Positions 53,638 to 62,731 of a stretch of DNA of 64,000 nt are shown here, piece by piece. Source of the stretch: Gammaproteobacteria bacterium (GTDB lineage Bacteria > Pseudomonadota > Gammaproteobacteria > Pseudomonadales > Azotimanducaceae). Location of the stretch: NCBI GenBank assembly GCA_026706935.1, contig JAPOXV010000018.1:744001-808000 (forward strand). Reading direction: 5' to 3'. The position numbers were made by a program, and so were the translations under genes. Below the pieces are notes generated by a model. That model did no database searches and was not told the DNA's origin. It saw only the letters and a program-made list of their open reading frames with translations. Numbering within the stretch: the stretch's first letter is position 1; the number at the start of each line of letters is the position of its first letter.

Positions 53638-54310
53638 CGGCTATCAACCGTCCGTCGTCTAAACGAACGGTACGGTGGGCGAATGCGCCGCTCCCTTCGT
53701 CATGCGACACAATCACAAACGCAGTACCGTGCGCTTCGCTAATCGATCGAATGAGTTCCATGACGAGATTAGCGCTTTCCGAATCTAAACTGCCCGTCGG
53801 CTCGTCCGCGAGTACGACTTTGGGCTCGCCGACGACAGCTCGAGCCACCGCGACACGTAGACGTTCGCCACCCGACAACTGTTTGGGCAGATGATCCATA
53901 CGTTCATCGAGCTCTATTTCACGTAAAAGTTCCTTGGCTTTTGATGTCGCATCCTTGGTTGAATCGCCACGAATCAACAACGGCATCGCGACGTTTTCGA
54001 GCGCTGTGAACTCCGGTAAGAGATGGTGAAACTGATACACGAATCCCAAAGCACGGTTTCGCAATATCGCACGTTCCTTCGATGTACTCGCCGTCAAATT
54101 CGAACCATCAATCCACACTTCACCTGCGTCCGCATCGAGTAGTCCAGCCAAAATATGGAGAAGCGTGCTCTTACCAGAGCCAGAACGACCAAAGACACAC
54201 ACTCTCTCACCGGTACCGATCGTAAGATCGATCCCTTCTAACACGTGCAGGGCACGTCGACCGTCGTCAAACGTTTTCGTGAGCCCCTTGCCGATCAGAA
54301 CGTCATTCAT
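53630..54310 (-). CDS. lolD: Lipoprotein-releasing ABC transporter ATPase
   Basis: 226 residues with Walker A GRSGSGKST, signature LSGGERLRVAVARA, Walker B VVLADEPTGSLD and H-loop VSHDE. The stretch LGFVYQFHHLLPEFTALENVAMPLL is the LolD-type Q-loop segment. It drives release of lipoproteins with ATP. The start overlaps the lolC stop by eight bases, and its stop overlaps the lolE start by eight bases, so all three are tightly coupled. Confidence 0.95.
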   Translation of the reverse strand: MNDVLIGKGLTKTFDDGRRALHVLEGIDLTIGTGERVCVFGRSGSGKSTLLHILAGLLDADAGEVWIDGSNLTASTSKERAILRNRALGFVYQFHHLLPEFTALENVAMPLLIRGDSTKDATSKAKELLREIELDERMDHLPKQLSGGERLRVAVARAVVGEPKVVLADEPTGSLDSESANLVMELIRSISEAHGTAFVIVSHDEGSGAFAHRTVRLDDGRLIADG

Positions 54311-55544
54311 CGCGCAGAATCTCAGAAGGAGCTAACCGGGTCGCACGCCAAGCTGGGTAGAGCGAACCGACGGTCACCATCGCGACGGTCAAGACCACGA
54401 CTCGCAATACGTCGCTCGTCTGCAACACCACACTCAATTCATGCAATGCGAATCCGTCTCTTAGCGAGACCCCGATGAGTTGTGAGAGTAGCTCGTGTAA
54501 CGTCGGAAGTGCCAAACCGATCAACCAAGCGAGCACGATACAGACAAGTAGGCTCCCGAGTGCGATCACCCAAGCGGTTGCAACGAAGGAAATCAACACC
54601 GTTACCGTACTGCCCCCCAAAGTTCTCAACACGGCAACGTCCCCTCTTCGGCTATGGACCAACATCACCATGTTTGAAACGAGATTGAATGTCGCGACTG
54701 CTACTAGCATCGATAACAACAGGAAGAGCAAGTTCTTGAATCTATGTAAGAAGTTGTACAAAGCGCCGAATAAGTCTTGCCATGTTGACGCAAACAGATC
54801 GCGATCGTTTGCGGTTAAGTAGATATGAAAAAACGCGCTCGATACGTCAAGCGGGTTCTGTAATCTGAGAAATGCGGCATTCGCCGAGCTAGGTAACTGG
54901 AGAAGCCGTCTCGCGTCTTCGCGATTGATGTAGGCAACCATCGAATCCAGACTCGTCTGGGTGTCAGCAAAACCTGCTACCTTGAAGCGTTTCTGCCGAG
55001 GCATGTACCCAAATGGTGAGATTCCCTCCGCAGCAAGGGTTACCAATACCGTATCGCCCACGGTCGCACCGATTTCCCGTGCCAAACCACTCCCTAACAG
55101 GATCGCAAACTGACCTGATGTCAGTGCACTCCAACGCATTTCATCGTCAAGACCGTCACGCGTTACGAATGCCTCGATGCTATAAGGATCTACGCCTATA
55201 AACTGCGCTCGTTCAACTGCGTTCGCCGAACTCAGGAGTCCACTGGACTGCATGACCATCGCCGTTGCCGTAACGGAGGCAACAGCTGAAGCGACTCGTT
55301 CTCCTAAATCTTTCTCGACGCCTTTCGGATTGGATAGTGTGACGTGTGGTACGAAGCCTAGAACGTTCTTATTTAGGTCGCGTTGGAATCCCGCTACGAT
55401 GCCTTGGACAACTAGGAGCGTCGTGATTGAAATGACGAGTCCTAGTATCGATGTTTTGGTAACGAACATCAACGCAACGTCTCTAGTAAGTAAGTACCGC
55501 CAGCTCAGCAGTATCGAAAGTGGGTGGAACAATGCCCGATTCAT
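54303..55544 (-). CDS. lolC: Lipoprotein-releasing ABC transporter permease (LolC-like)
   Basis: ATG 55544 (413 residues) is preferred over GTG 55562 because the family begins MNRALFHPLSILLSWRYLL and a GGAAG lies about 10 bases upstream. The protein has an N-terminal helix (SILGLVISITTLLVVQGIVAGF), a periplasmic domain and three C-terminal helices with GDVAVLRTLGGSTVTVLISF and DGFALHELSVVLQT. It is first in the lolCDE operon and follows apbE by 54 bases, so apbE-lolCDE may be one transcript. Confidence 0.88.
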   Translation of the reverse strand: MNRALFHPLSILLSWRYLLTRDVALMFVTKTSILGLVISITTLLVVQGIVAGFQRDLNKNVLGFVPHVTLSNPKGVEKDLGERVASAVASVTATAMVMQSSGLLSSANAVERAQFIGVDPYSIEAFVTRDGLDDEMRWSALTSGQFAILLGSGLAREIGATVGDTVLVTLAAEGISPFGYMPRQKRFKVAGFADTQTSLDSMVAYINREDARRLLQLPSSANAAFLRLQNPLDVSSAFFHIYLTANDRDLFASTWQDLFGALYNFLHRFKNLLFLLLSMLVAVATFNLVSNMVMLVHSRRGDVAVLRTLGGSTVTVLISFVATAWVIALGSLLVCIVLAWLIGLALPTLHELLSQLIGVSLRDGFALHELSVVLQTSDVLRVVVLTVAMVTVGSLYPAWRATRLAPSEILRDE

Positions 55545-55598
55545 TTGCGACTCACTTCCCACGCGTGCTTAGATTCGATGGAAGACATGAATACCACG

Positions 55599-56627
55599 TC
55601 ACAACGCTTCGAAGGCTGTCTCGAAATCACCGAAGCGATGCATCTCCAGATCCCCCGAAGATTTACGCTCAACGAGCAACGCAGACAAACGCCAGCGATT
55701 AATTAGCTCCATGCTGGTTTCAATGCCTTTCACAGCAAGTGCGGTAGCCCAAGCGTCTGCCGTGGTCGCTTCCTCAGCGTATACGGACACTAATAACAGC
55801 TCATGATCGACCGGTCTACCGTCAATAGGATCAATCAAATGACTAAATTGTTCATCATCATAGGTCTTGATATTTCGATACGTTCCAGAAGTGGCAACAG
55901 CGCCAGTACTTAATTCAAGATAACCCAAGACCTGATCAGGCTCTTGCGGATTCTCGATGCCGACTCGCCACGGTGTTCCGGATGCGTTAGAACCGTTTAC
56001 TCGTACCTCGCCACCGATATCGATGAGAAAGTCTTCGCAATCCAAGGCGAGAGTACGCGCAGCTAGAGTATCTACAGCAAATCCCTTCGCGATGCCGGAG
56101 TAATCAATACGCAAATCGACAAGGTTTTTCTTGATCGCAGCCGGAACTTCGCGGATTTCCAGATGACCAAACCCAGTCCGCATCCGAATATCGTTAATCT
56201 CTTCACGCGTCGGTAGGCTAACGGGAGTTGAGTTTCCGAACCCCCACCGTTCAACAAACGTTGCCACCGATGGATCGAACGCACCTTGGCTGGCGACGAA
56301 AATGCGCCTTGCGTGCGAAGTTACGGTAAGGAAGTCGGATGAGACCGGTATCCATTCCACGCTTGTATTTTTGTTGATTTTTGAGAGTTCCGAATCGTCC
56401 TGATACGTTGAGAAAATCAACGTCAATCGTTCAAGTTCTCGCGTGATCGTCGCCTCGTCGAGCGATTGATCGCATATCGTCTCGACGCGGAAATAAGTTC
56501 CCATCGTAGACCCGGTGATAACCCGGTTATCGTGCGGTGCGCATGAAGTCGCTAGTGCTAGGAGAATTAACGACGCGAACGTAGTTCGAGACGCGCATTT
56601 CAAAGTGAGGAAGAATGTCACGTTCAA
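55599..56627 (-). CDS. apbE: FAD:protein FMN transferase (ApbE), lipoprotein
   Basis: 342 residues. The N-terminus FASLILLALATSC ends in a lipobox (ATSC), so it is probably lipid-anchored in the periplasm. The ApbE fold has GSTMGTYFRV at the start, DIGGEVRVNG, TSGTYRN, SHLIDPIDGRPV and the metal-binding DAWATALAVKG. It transfers FMN from FAD to Thr residues of flavoproteins such as Na+-NQR and RNF subunits. The targets are not in this window. It is upstream of lolCDE. Confidence 0.93.
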   Translation of the reverse strand: MNVTFFLTLKCASRTTFASLILLALATSCAPHDNRVITGSTMGTYFRVETICDQSLDEATITRELERLTLIFSTYQDDSELSKINKNTSVEWIPVSSDFLTVTSHARRIFVASQGAFDPSVATFVERWGFGNSTPVSLPTREEINDIRMRTGFGHLEIREVPAAIKKNLVDLRIDYSGIAKGFAVDTLAARTLALDCEDFLIDIGGEVRVNGSNASGTPWRVGIENPQEPDQVLGYLELSTGAVATSGTYRNIKTYDDEQFSHLIDPIDGRPVDHELLLVSVYAEEATTADAWATALAVKGIETSMELINRWRLSALLVERKSSGDLEMHRFGDFETAFEAL

Positions 56628-56761
56628 ATCGTTACTCTAGGAAATTAACTATACACAAAGACAGTTTTTCTGAATCTTTACTGAACTAACTTTATGATTG
56701 CGCGTCGCATTCTGGCGGTCAGAACCTAAATAACAGACCGTCGTTAATCCGAGGAGTCACC

Positions 56762-58039
56762 ATGGACAATCGCTTGCTGTTTCCTGCAGTCGTCGCCGCA
56801 GCAATCCTTGGCTGGCTAATCGCCATGGTATTTGGGGAAATTTCCTGGTTGTATGAGACGGCGGAATTGCTGAAGTCAATCTTCCTATCCGCGCTACGCG
56901 CCATTGTTGCACCTCTAATTTTCTTTTCCTTGGTATCCGGAATCCTTCGTCTCGGCGATACAGCCGAGTTAGGACGCATCGGTGGCACCACGATTCTGTA
57001 TTACCTATCAACGACCAGTATTGCGATCATCCTTGGCTTAGTCAGCGTTTTCCTAATCCACCCGTGGACCTATACAGAAGCAGTAACTTCATTACCAACA
57101 TCCGATACCGAACTCAATCTACTAGGGGACTCCTCAGCAGGTGTCGCAGGAATACTGGCAGGTGTTGTTAAGAGTACGCTGATAAACCCGGTTGCAGCAC
57201 TCGTACAAACCAACATCCTGGCAATTGTGGTGAACGCATTCGTTATCGGTCTCGCATTACTGCTCATCACGGAAAAGGATGGCGGCGTACGTCGAGGCAT
57301 TTCCACGATCACTGACGCCCTCTTCAAGATTACCGGTTGGATCATTTGGACGGTACCCATTGGTGTACTCGGCATCGTCTACCAACTCTCAATCGTGACC
57401 GATATGTCACTGATTGTGCAGTTACTCAGCTTTTCGCTACTGGTCGTCGTAGTAACGCTAATCCACGCAATCATCGTACTTCCTTCGTTTGCCTATTTTC
57501 TCGGCAATATGCACCCAACTACATTTTTCAAGCACGCCGCTCGACCGCTCGTCGTTGCGTTCACGACGGCATCGAGTGCGGCAACCGTTCCGGTGACACT
57601 TCAGGCGGCCGAGAATCTTGGGATTCGCAAGTCAACGTTCAGTTTCGTCGTGCCGTTTGGTGCGACGGCGAATATGGATGGCAGTGCGCTGTTCGAAGGG
57701 ATCGCGGCGGTATTCATCGCTTACCTATTCGGCATTGAACTCGGTGCGATTCAGATCGTCATCATTTTCTTTGCTGCGATGGCCGCTTCGATTGGTGCAC
57801 CAGGGATCCCAAGCGGCTCGATGGTCGGTATGCAGATGGTCTTGATCGCCGTCGGACTACCACTCGAAGCGATTGGCATCTTGCTCATCGTTGAGAGACC
57901 GCTAGACATGATTCGAACCGCGTGTAACGTCGAGGGTGACCTAGCGGGTTGTACCGTCATCGATCGGTTTTCTCATGCAGCTCTCGAGGAACCTACAAGC
58001 GATGTAGCCGATGAAACTCGGGACGCTGTGAACGCTTGA
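56762..58039 (+). CDS. Dicarboxylate/amino acid:cation symporter (DAACS)
   Basis: 425 residues, start ATG 56762 after GGAG. Helices are typical of GltP/GltPh: FTTASSAATVPVTLQAAENLG (HP1, serine-rich), PFGATANMDGSALFEG (helix 7 with NMDG) and IGAPGIPSGSMVG (HP2). It takes up glutamate, aspartate or C4-dicarboxylates with Na+ or H+. Divergent from apbE with 134 bases between. The substrate among acidic amino acids or dicarboxylates is not resolved. Confidence 0.93.
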   Translation: MDNRLLFPAVVAAAILGWLIAMVFGEISWLYETAELLKSIFLSALRAIVAPLIFFSLVSGILRLGDTAELGRIGGTTILYYLSTTSIAIILGLVSVFLIHPWTYTEAVTSLPTSDTELNLLGDSSAGVAGILAGVVKSTLINPVAALVQTNILAIVVNAFVIGLALLLITEKDGGVRRGISTITDALFKITGWIIWTVPIGVLGIVYQLSIVTDMSLIVQLLSFSLLVVVVTLIHAIIVLPSFAYFLGNMHPTTFFKHAARPLVVAFTTASSAATVPVTLQAAENLGIRKSTFSFVVPFGATANMDGSALFEGIAAVFIAYLFGIELGAIQIVIIFFAAMAASIGAPGIPSGSMVGMQMVLIAVGLPLEAIGILLIVERPLDMIRTACNVEGDLAGCTVIDRFSHAALEEPTSDVADETRDAVNA

Positions 58040-58105
58040 TTCGTCAAATTACCACTCAATAAAATCTCACCGGATTACGTCACCTAACTCGCGATAAGGA
58101 TTTCT

Positions 58106-58876
58106 ATGCCCGAATTCTGCAAGGTCGACCAGAAAGACCACATCTTCACCGTAACAATCAATCGACCAGAGCGACTCAACGCCCTTCATCCCCCTGCCAA
58201 TGCAGAACTTGGCGAGGTTTTCGATGCCTTCGCAGCCGATGACGATATGTGGGTCGCCATCATTACAGGTGAAGGACGAGGCTTCAGCGCGGGGAACGAT
58301 CTACGATATCAAGCGGAAGGTGGTGAACGAGTCGCGACGCCTCGAGGATTCGGCGGACTGACGTCTAGATTCGACCTTACCAAGCCGGTGGTCGCTGCAG
58401 TCAACGGCGTCTCCATGGGTGGTGGTTTCGAAATCGCTCTAGCATGCGATCTGATCATCGCGTCCGACCGAGCTGTGTTTGCTTTACCGGAACCTAAAGT
58501 AGGTCTGGCCGCGCTTGCCGGTGGCTTGCAGCGTTTACCGCGCCAAATCGGCGTCAAACGTGCTCTCGGCATGATCCTGACGGGGCGGCACGTATCACCA
58601 GAGGAAGGCATGCAACTCGGATTTGTCAATGCTGTTGTACCGCATGATGAGCTGATGGCGGAAACACATCGCTGGGTCGACATGATCTTGGAATGCGCAC
58701 CGCTATCGATCCGTGCAAGTAAGGATGTCGTCTACCACAGTCTCTCAATGGACTCGCTCGAAGAATCGATGAAAGTGCCCTACGATAGCGTTAGGACACT
58801 CTCTCGAAGCGAGGACTTTGTGGAAGGCCCGCGTGCGTTTTCGGAGAAGCGTCCACCGAATTGGAAAGGTCGGTAG
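58106..58876 (+). CDS. Enoyl-CoA hydratase family protein
   Basis: 256 residues, ATG 58106 with AAGGA upstream. Crotonase fold: GEGRGFSAGNDLRY (first oxyanion strand, about 54-67), AAVNGVSMGGGFEIALACDL (second, about 95-115) and ALPEPKVGLAALAGGLQRL in the catalytic loop with one Glu in PEPKVG. The tail SEKRPPNWKGR is family-typical. It is 66 bases after the symporter and 124 before the gamma-glutamyltransferase-like gene. The reaction on an acyl-CoA is not resolved further. Confidence 0.9.
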   Translation: MPEFCKVDQKDHIFTVTINRPERLNALHPPANAELGEVFDAFAADDDMWVAIITGEGRGFSAGNDLRYQAEGGERVATPRGFGGLTSRFDLTKPVVAAVNGVSMGGGFEIALACDLIIASDRAVFALPEPKVGLAALAGGLQRLPRQIGVKRALGMILTGRHVSPEEGMQLGFVNAVVPHDELMAETHRWVDMILECAPLSIRASKDVVYHSLSMDSLEESMKVPYDSVRTLSRSEDFVEGPRAFSEKRPPNWKGR

Positions 58877-59000
58877 AACACTACCCAACATCCTGATTAG
58901 CGCAGGAGCAATCGCCTTAAGGCGTCGCTGGATACGACAACAGACCCAACTTACATTGGCGAGGATGAACACTCGCATCGCAACGCGGTAAGAGAAAGCA

Positions 59001-60599
59001 GTGGCCACGCCATTTAGGTGGGATTTCCCATACCCCTCAAAGCGAGCGCCAGTCATTGCACGCAATGTGGTGGCGACTTCACAACCACTGGCTTCTCAAG
59101 CTGGTATTCGCATGTTGCAGGACGGTGGCAATGCCATCGACGCGATCCTTGCTGCCGCGATCACCTTAACCGTTGTCGAACCATGTAACAACGGTATCGG
59201 AAGCGATGCGTTCGCACAGATTTTCGATGGTGAACGTCTCCACGGGTACACAGGATCTGGCCGTTCACCTTCAGCGTGGAGTCCGGAGCGATTCGAGCAG
59301 TACGATGAGATGCCGAGACTCGGTTGGGACTCGGTTACGGTACCAGGAGCAGTACAGACGTGGGTTGACCTCCACGAACGTTTCGGGGTTACGCCATTCG
59401 ACACGCTGTTCGAGTCAGCGATCGAATATGCGGAAAGAGGATTTCACGTCGGTCACAAGACCGCGCCGCTGTGGCAAAGAAGCGCCGAGACCTATAAAGA
59501 GTTCGAACCCTTCCAGAAACATTTTTGTGTCGGTGGGCGTGCACCGGATGCAGGTGAACTCTACGTTCGACCAGAACTTGCGGACACGCTGAGAGACATT
59601 GCTGAAACGAGAGGTGAATCGTTCTATCGAGGCGCACTAGCACGAAGGATCGTCGACCAGTCCTCTGCAGAGGGCGGGTGCATCTCGTTAGATGACTTGG
59701 ACGAACATCGCGGCATATGGCAAGTACCGCTTTCGGTCAACTATCGCGACGTACGTCTACACGAGCTACCACCTAGTGGCCAGGGATTGGCCGCGCTGAT
59801 CGCCCTCGGTATTCTGAAGTACACTGATGTCGCCGCCAAAACGCCCGATTCCGCTGATTGGATGCACCTTCAGATCGAAGCGATGAAGATCGCAATCCGC
59901 GCCGCGTTTGACCATATCGCCGATATAGACGTGATGGGTCAATTCATTTCGATCGACGATCTATTAGATGAGAGGTCGTTACGACAAGCGGCGGCAGCGA
60001 TTCGAACGAAAGCTGCCGACCTTCCTCCTCTTGAACTACCCGTCAGTAACGATACGGTGTACCTTGCAGCTGCGGACGCGTCTGGCATTATGGTTTCGTA
60101 CATTCAATCGAATTACATGGGATTCGGATCTGGCATCGTCATTGACGGGACGGGAATCGCGATGCAGAACCGAGGAGCCGGCTTCGTACTAACCAAAAAC
60201 CACCCGAACCAGGTTGGCGGTCGAAAGCGCCCGTTCCATACCATCATTCCAGGTTTCGTTACAGCCCACGATGGTTCACCTCTTGCTGCTTTCGGCGTCA
60301 TGGGTGGACACATGCAACATCAGGGTCACGTACAAATGGTGAGTCGCATGTATGACCACCATCAAAATCCGCAAGCCGCTTCCGATGCCCCTCGATGGCA
60401 TGTCACAGAAGATTTTGATGTCGTTCTAGAGCAAGGTGTCGACCCTCGAGTAGCAAGCGAACTACACGAACGAGGTCACTCGGTTTCAATTGAAGCCGAA
60501 GAACACCGTTTCGGGGGTGCTCAGTTGATTTGTCGATTGGATGACGGCTATTGTGCCGGCTCAGATCATCGAAAGGAAGGTTGTTCGCTCGGGTTTTAG
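59001..60599 (+). CDS. Gamma-glutamyltransferase family protein, cytosolic type
   Basis: 532 residues from GTG 59001. It begins without a signal peptide (MATPFRWDFPYPSKRAPVIARN), unlike periplasmic GGT. The N-terminal Ntn-hydrolase half has VATSQPLASQAGIRMLQDGGNAIDA and NNGIGSDAFAQI. The nucleophile Thr is in NDTVYLAAADASG, where self-cleavage would occur. The C-terminal half has SNYMGFGSGIVIDGTGI and QNRGAGF, typical of GGT. Members also hydrolyse other gamma-glutamyl amides or beta-lactams; the substrate is open. Confidence 0.88.
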   Translation: MATPFRWDFPYPSKRAPVIARNVVATSQPLASQAGIRMLQDGGNAIDAILAAAITLTVVEPCNNGIGSDAFAQIFDGERLHGYTGSGRSPSAWSPERFEQYDEMPRLGWDSVTVPGAVQTWVDLHERFGVTPFDTLFESAIEYAERGFHVGHKTAPLWQRSAETYKEFEPFQKHFCVGGRAPDAGELYVRPELADTLRDIAETRGESFYRGALARRIVDQSSAEGGCISLDDLDEHRGIWQVPLSVNYRDVRLHELPPSGQGLAALIALGILKYTDVAAKTPDSADWMHLQIEAMKIAIRAAFDHIADIDVMGQFISIDDLLDERSLRQAAAAIRTKAADLPPLELPVSNDTVYLAAADASGIMVSYIQSNYMGFGSGIVIDGTGIAMQNRGAGFVLTKNHPNQVGGRKRPFHTIIPGFVTAHDGSPLAAFGVMGGHMQHQGHVQMVSRMYDHHQNPQAASDAPRWHVTEDFDVVLEQGVDPRVASELHERGHSVSIEAEEHRFGGAQLICRLDDGYCAGSDHRKEGCSLGF

Positions 60600-60714
60600 G
60601 CCTATAACAAAGTGCCGCAACGGATACGAATTTGGCTGAATCGTGAGGTCAATTTCATCGTGTCGACGATAGTCCCTCGTATTCGATGACCTACTTGTCA
60701 CGAACGTTCAATAA

Positions 60715-61878
60715 CTAATCCTGGGCAAACAGACTCACGTAATCGTGATACTCGAAGCGTCGATTTCGTTTGTGTCCCGTTATCTCCCGCACTATACCGG
60801 TATCCTCCATTCGAGCTATCAGGCTATTCGCGGGAGCATAGGTAGTTTGAATGATGGACTGTACTTGTGCGACTGAGGTGATCGGAAACGAGTAGAGCGA
60901 TTGGAGGATCCTATGAGCATTCGCCGTAGCGTGACCAAACGATCGATTAATGATGTCTTGATGTTTTTCCCGCAAATCGAGAATCGCTCGTGCAGTAACA
61001 CTAGCCTGCTCACTCACTTCCAGGACGCCCATCAGAAAGAACCTAATCCATCGTTCCCATGTACCGTTATCTCGCACCGACTGTAATTCGTCGTAATACT
61101 GTTGACGATGTTTCTTGAAAAACAAGGAGAGATAAAGGACCGGCTTATGAAGCACATTTCGTTCGCACAAGAGAAATGTGATCAGAAGGCGCCCAAGTCT
61201 CCCGTTTCCATCCAAGAAAGGATGAATCGTCTCAAATTGGCAATGTGCCAGGGCAATTTTGATAAGCAAGGGTAAATCGGATTCCGCATGAATGAACTTC
61301 TCCAGCTCCGACATTTCAGAACCCACTTGGTACGGCGGTGGAGGAACGAACCTCGCTTCTTGAAACGTACACTTAGCCGGGCCAATCCAATTCTGTGTCG
61401 TTCGGAAGTCGCCGGGGGTAAGTAAGGAACCACGCGTTCCTCTAAGTAATCTTTCGTGAAGCTCACGAAGCAAACGAACTGACACGGGAATTGAGGGAAG
61501 TCGTCGCAAGCCGTGATTCATAGCAGCTACATAGTTCACGATCTCGGCAACGTCATCAGGGCGATTGCGATTGCGGATTTTTGCTTCTGCGGAAAGCAGA
61601 TCTTGCAACGAACTTTCGGTACCTTCAATCTGACTTGACAATACGGCTTCCTTTCGCACATACATCGCCACAAAGAGCTCCGTGCTCGGGAGAGTCAGAA
61701 TCGACCCGTCAAGACGCCCTAGTGCGCGATCTGCTTTCGATAGAAGAGACTGGAGTTCCCCTGACAAATCGACAGATGGTGTTGGTGGTAGCGACGCAGG
61801 GAAGAATGCTCGATAGCCAGATGGCTGTGTGATGTATCGTCCGGCTCTAACTGATTGATTACTGAACTGTTTTGCCAT
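60715..61878 (-). CDS. Fic family protein with intact Fic motif
   Basis: I start at ATG 61878 (387 residues); TTG 61905 would add nine. The inhibitory helix motif is at S81-SQI-E85-G86. The Fic motif is complete, H219-PFLDGNGRLGR230, so AMP transfer to a protein hydroxyl is expected. The last 60 residues (ITSVAQVQSIIQ...NSLIARMEDTGIVREITGHKRNRRFEY) resemble a winged helix. The layout (helix, Fic core, C-terminal wH) is that of a large class of stand-alone Fic proteins, usually with N-terminal autoinhibition. No toxin or antitoxin partner gene is adjacent. Confidence 0.92.
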   Translation of the reverse strand: MAKQFSNQSVRAGRYITQPSGYRAFFPASLPPTPSVDLSGELQSLLSKADRALGRLDGSILTLPSTELFVAMYVRKEAVLSSQIEGTESSLQDLLSAEAKIRNRNRPDDVAEIVNYVAAMNHGLRRLPSIPVSVRLLRELHERLLRGTRGSLLTPGDFRTTQNWIGPAKCTFQEARFVPPPPYQVGSEMSELEKFIHAESDLPLLIKIALAHCQFETIHPFLDGNGRLGRLLITFLLCERNVLHKPVLYLSLFFKKHRQQYYDELQSVRDNGTWERWIRFFLMGVLEVSEQASVTARAILDLREKHQDIINRSFGHATANAHRILQSLYSFPITSVAQVQSIIQTTYAPANSLIARMEDTGIVREITGHKRNRRFEYHDYVSLFAQD

Positions 61879-61961
61879 GTTCTGTTCGATCGTCTTTTTA
61901 ACCAATCACCGTTCGTTCGGCTACTTCAGCTTTCAGCACTTGGACTTGATAACGCATCTAT

Positions 61962-62069
61962 CGTATATGAGAGGTAAAGTCTACTAAAAATAGAATCTCG
62001 AACGTATATTAGAGGATTCGTCTAATATAGCGAGAAAATTGACCTTTGTGTTTGACTAACTCTAATAAA
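61962..62069 (-). repeat. Three repeat elements about 40 bp apart before the Fic gene
   Basis: TCTACTAAA (61980-61988), TCTAATATA (62021-62029) and TCTAATAAA (62061-62069) recur with spacings of 41 and 40 bases. The first two are preceded by CGTATAT(G/T)AGAGG at 61962 and 62003. The middle one is a perfect inverted repeat, TATATTAGA-N7-TCTAATATA (62005-62029). The third keeps only the right half. The 334-base gap here, between msrB and the Fic gene, holds no gene. Confidence 0.55.
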
Positions 62070-62239
62070 GTGAGTAAGTCTCCGTTTCACCAGAGGGTAG
62101 CTATACCATAGAAATACGCGAAATCCATGTGATAGGATCGTCGAATTACAACGGGACCAATGATCTACGAAAGAGATTCAACGCTCAAACCACGCCGTCC
62201 AATTGGTGTCACAGGAACGAGTTGATCGTACGTCACCTG

Positions 62240-62668
62240 TCACTCGCGCGATGGTTTCTGCTCTTCCTCTTGCAGCTTCAACGATGCTGAATTGATACAC
62301 CACCTTTGGCCGGTTGGCATCGGTCCGTCCGGGAATACATGCCCAAGATGCGCGTCACAGTTGGAACACATCGCTTCAGTCCGAATCATGAAGTGACTTC
62401 TGTCGATCTTGGTTTCAACGTTCTCATAGTCCACTGGTTCATAAAAACTCGGCCAACCAGATCCTGAGTCATACTTCGTTTCAGATGAAAACAACGGTTC
62501 ACCACAGCACCGACAAACGTACGTGCCTTGCGTCTTGGTGTTTGTGTATTCGCCCGCGAACGGAGGTTCGGTCGCCGCCTGGCGCGTAATCTGGTACTCG
62601 TAATCTGAAAGCTCCGCACGCCATTCCTCTTCACTCTTCTTTACCTTCGGCTTCTTGGTGTCCTGCAT
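62240..62668 (-). CDS. msrB: Peptide-methionine (R)-S-oxide reductase
   Basis: 142 residues of SelR/MsrB type. Zinc ligands are C52 and C55 (VCRCCGEPL) and C101 and C104 (CSNCDAHLGH). The catalytic Cys is C124 in RWCINSASL. GSGWPSFYEP is the substrate-loop motif. It reduces methionine-R-sulfoxide in proteins, using thioredoxin; it lacks a signal peptide, so it is cytosolic. Divergent from alaA across 63 bases. Confidence 0.96.
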   Translation of the reverse strand: MQDTKKPKVKKSEEEWRAELSDYEYQITRQAATEPPFAGEYTNTKTQGTYVCRCCGEPLFSSETKYDSGSGWPSFYEPVDYENVETKIDRSHFMIRTEAMCSNCDAHLGHVFPDGPMPTGQRWCINSASLKLQEEEQKPSRE

Positions 62669-62731
62669 TTATAGAATTTTCCGTGCGGTAATTAGTCAAA
62701 TTTTACGAAGGCATGCAATGGCAGATAGGCG

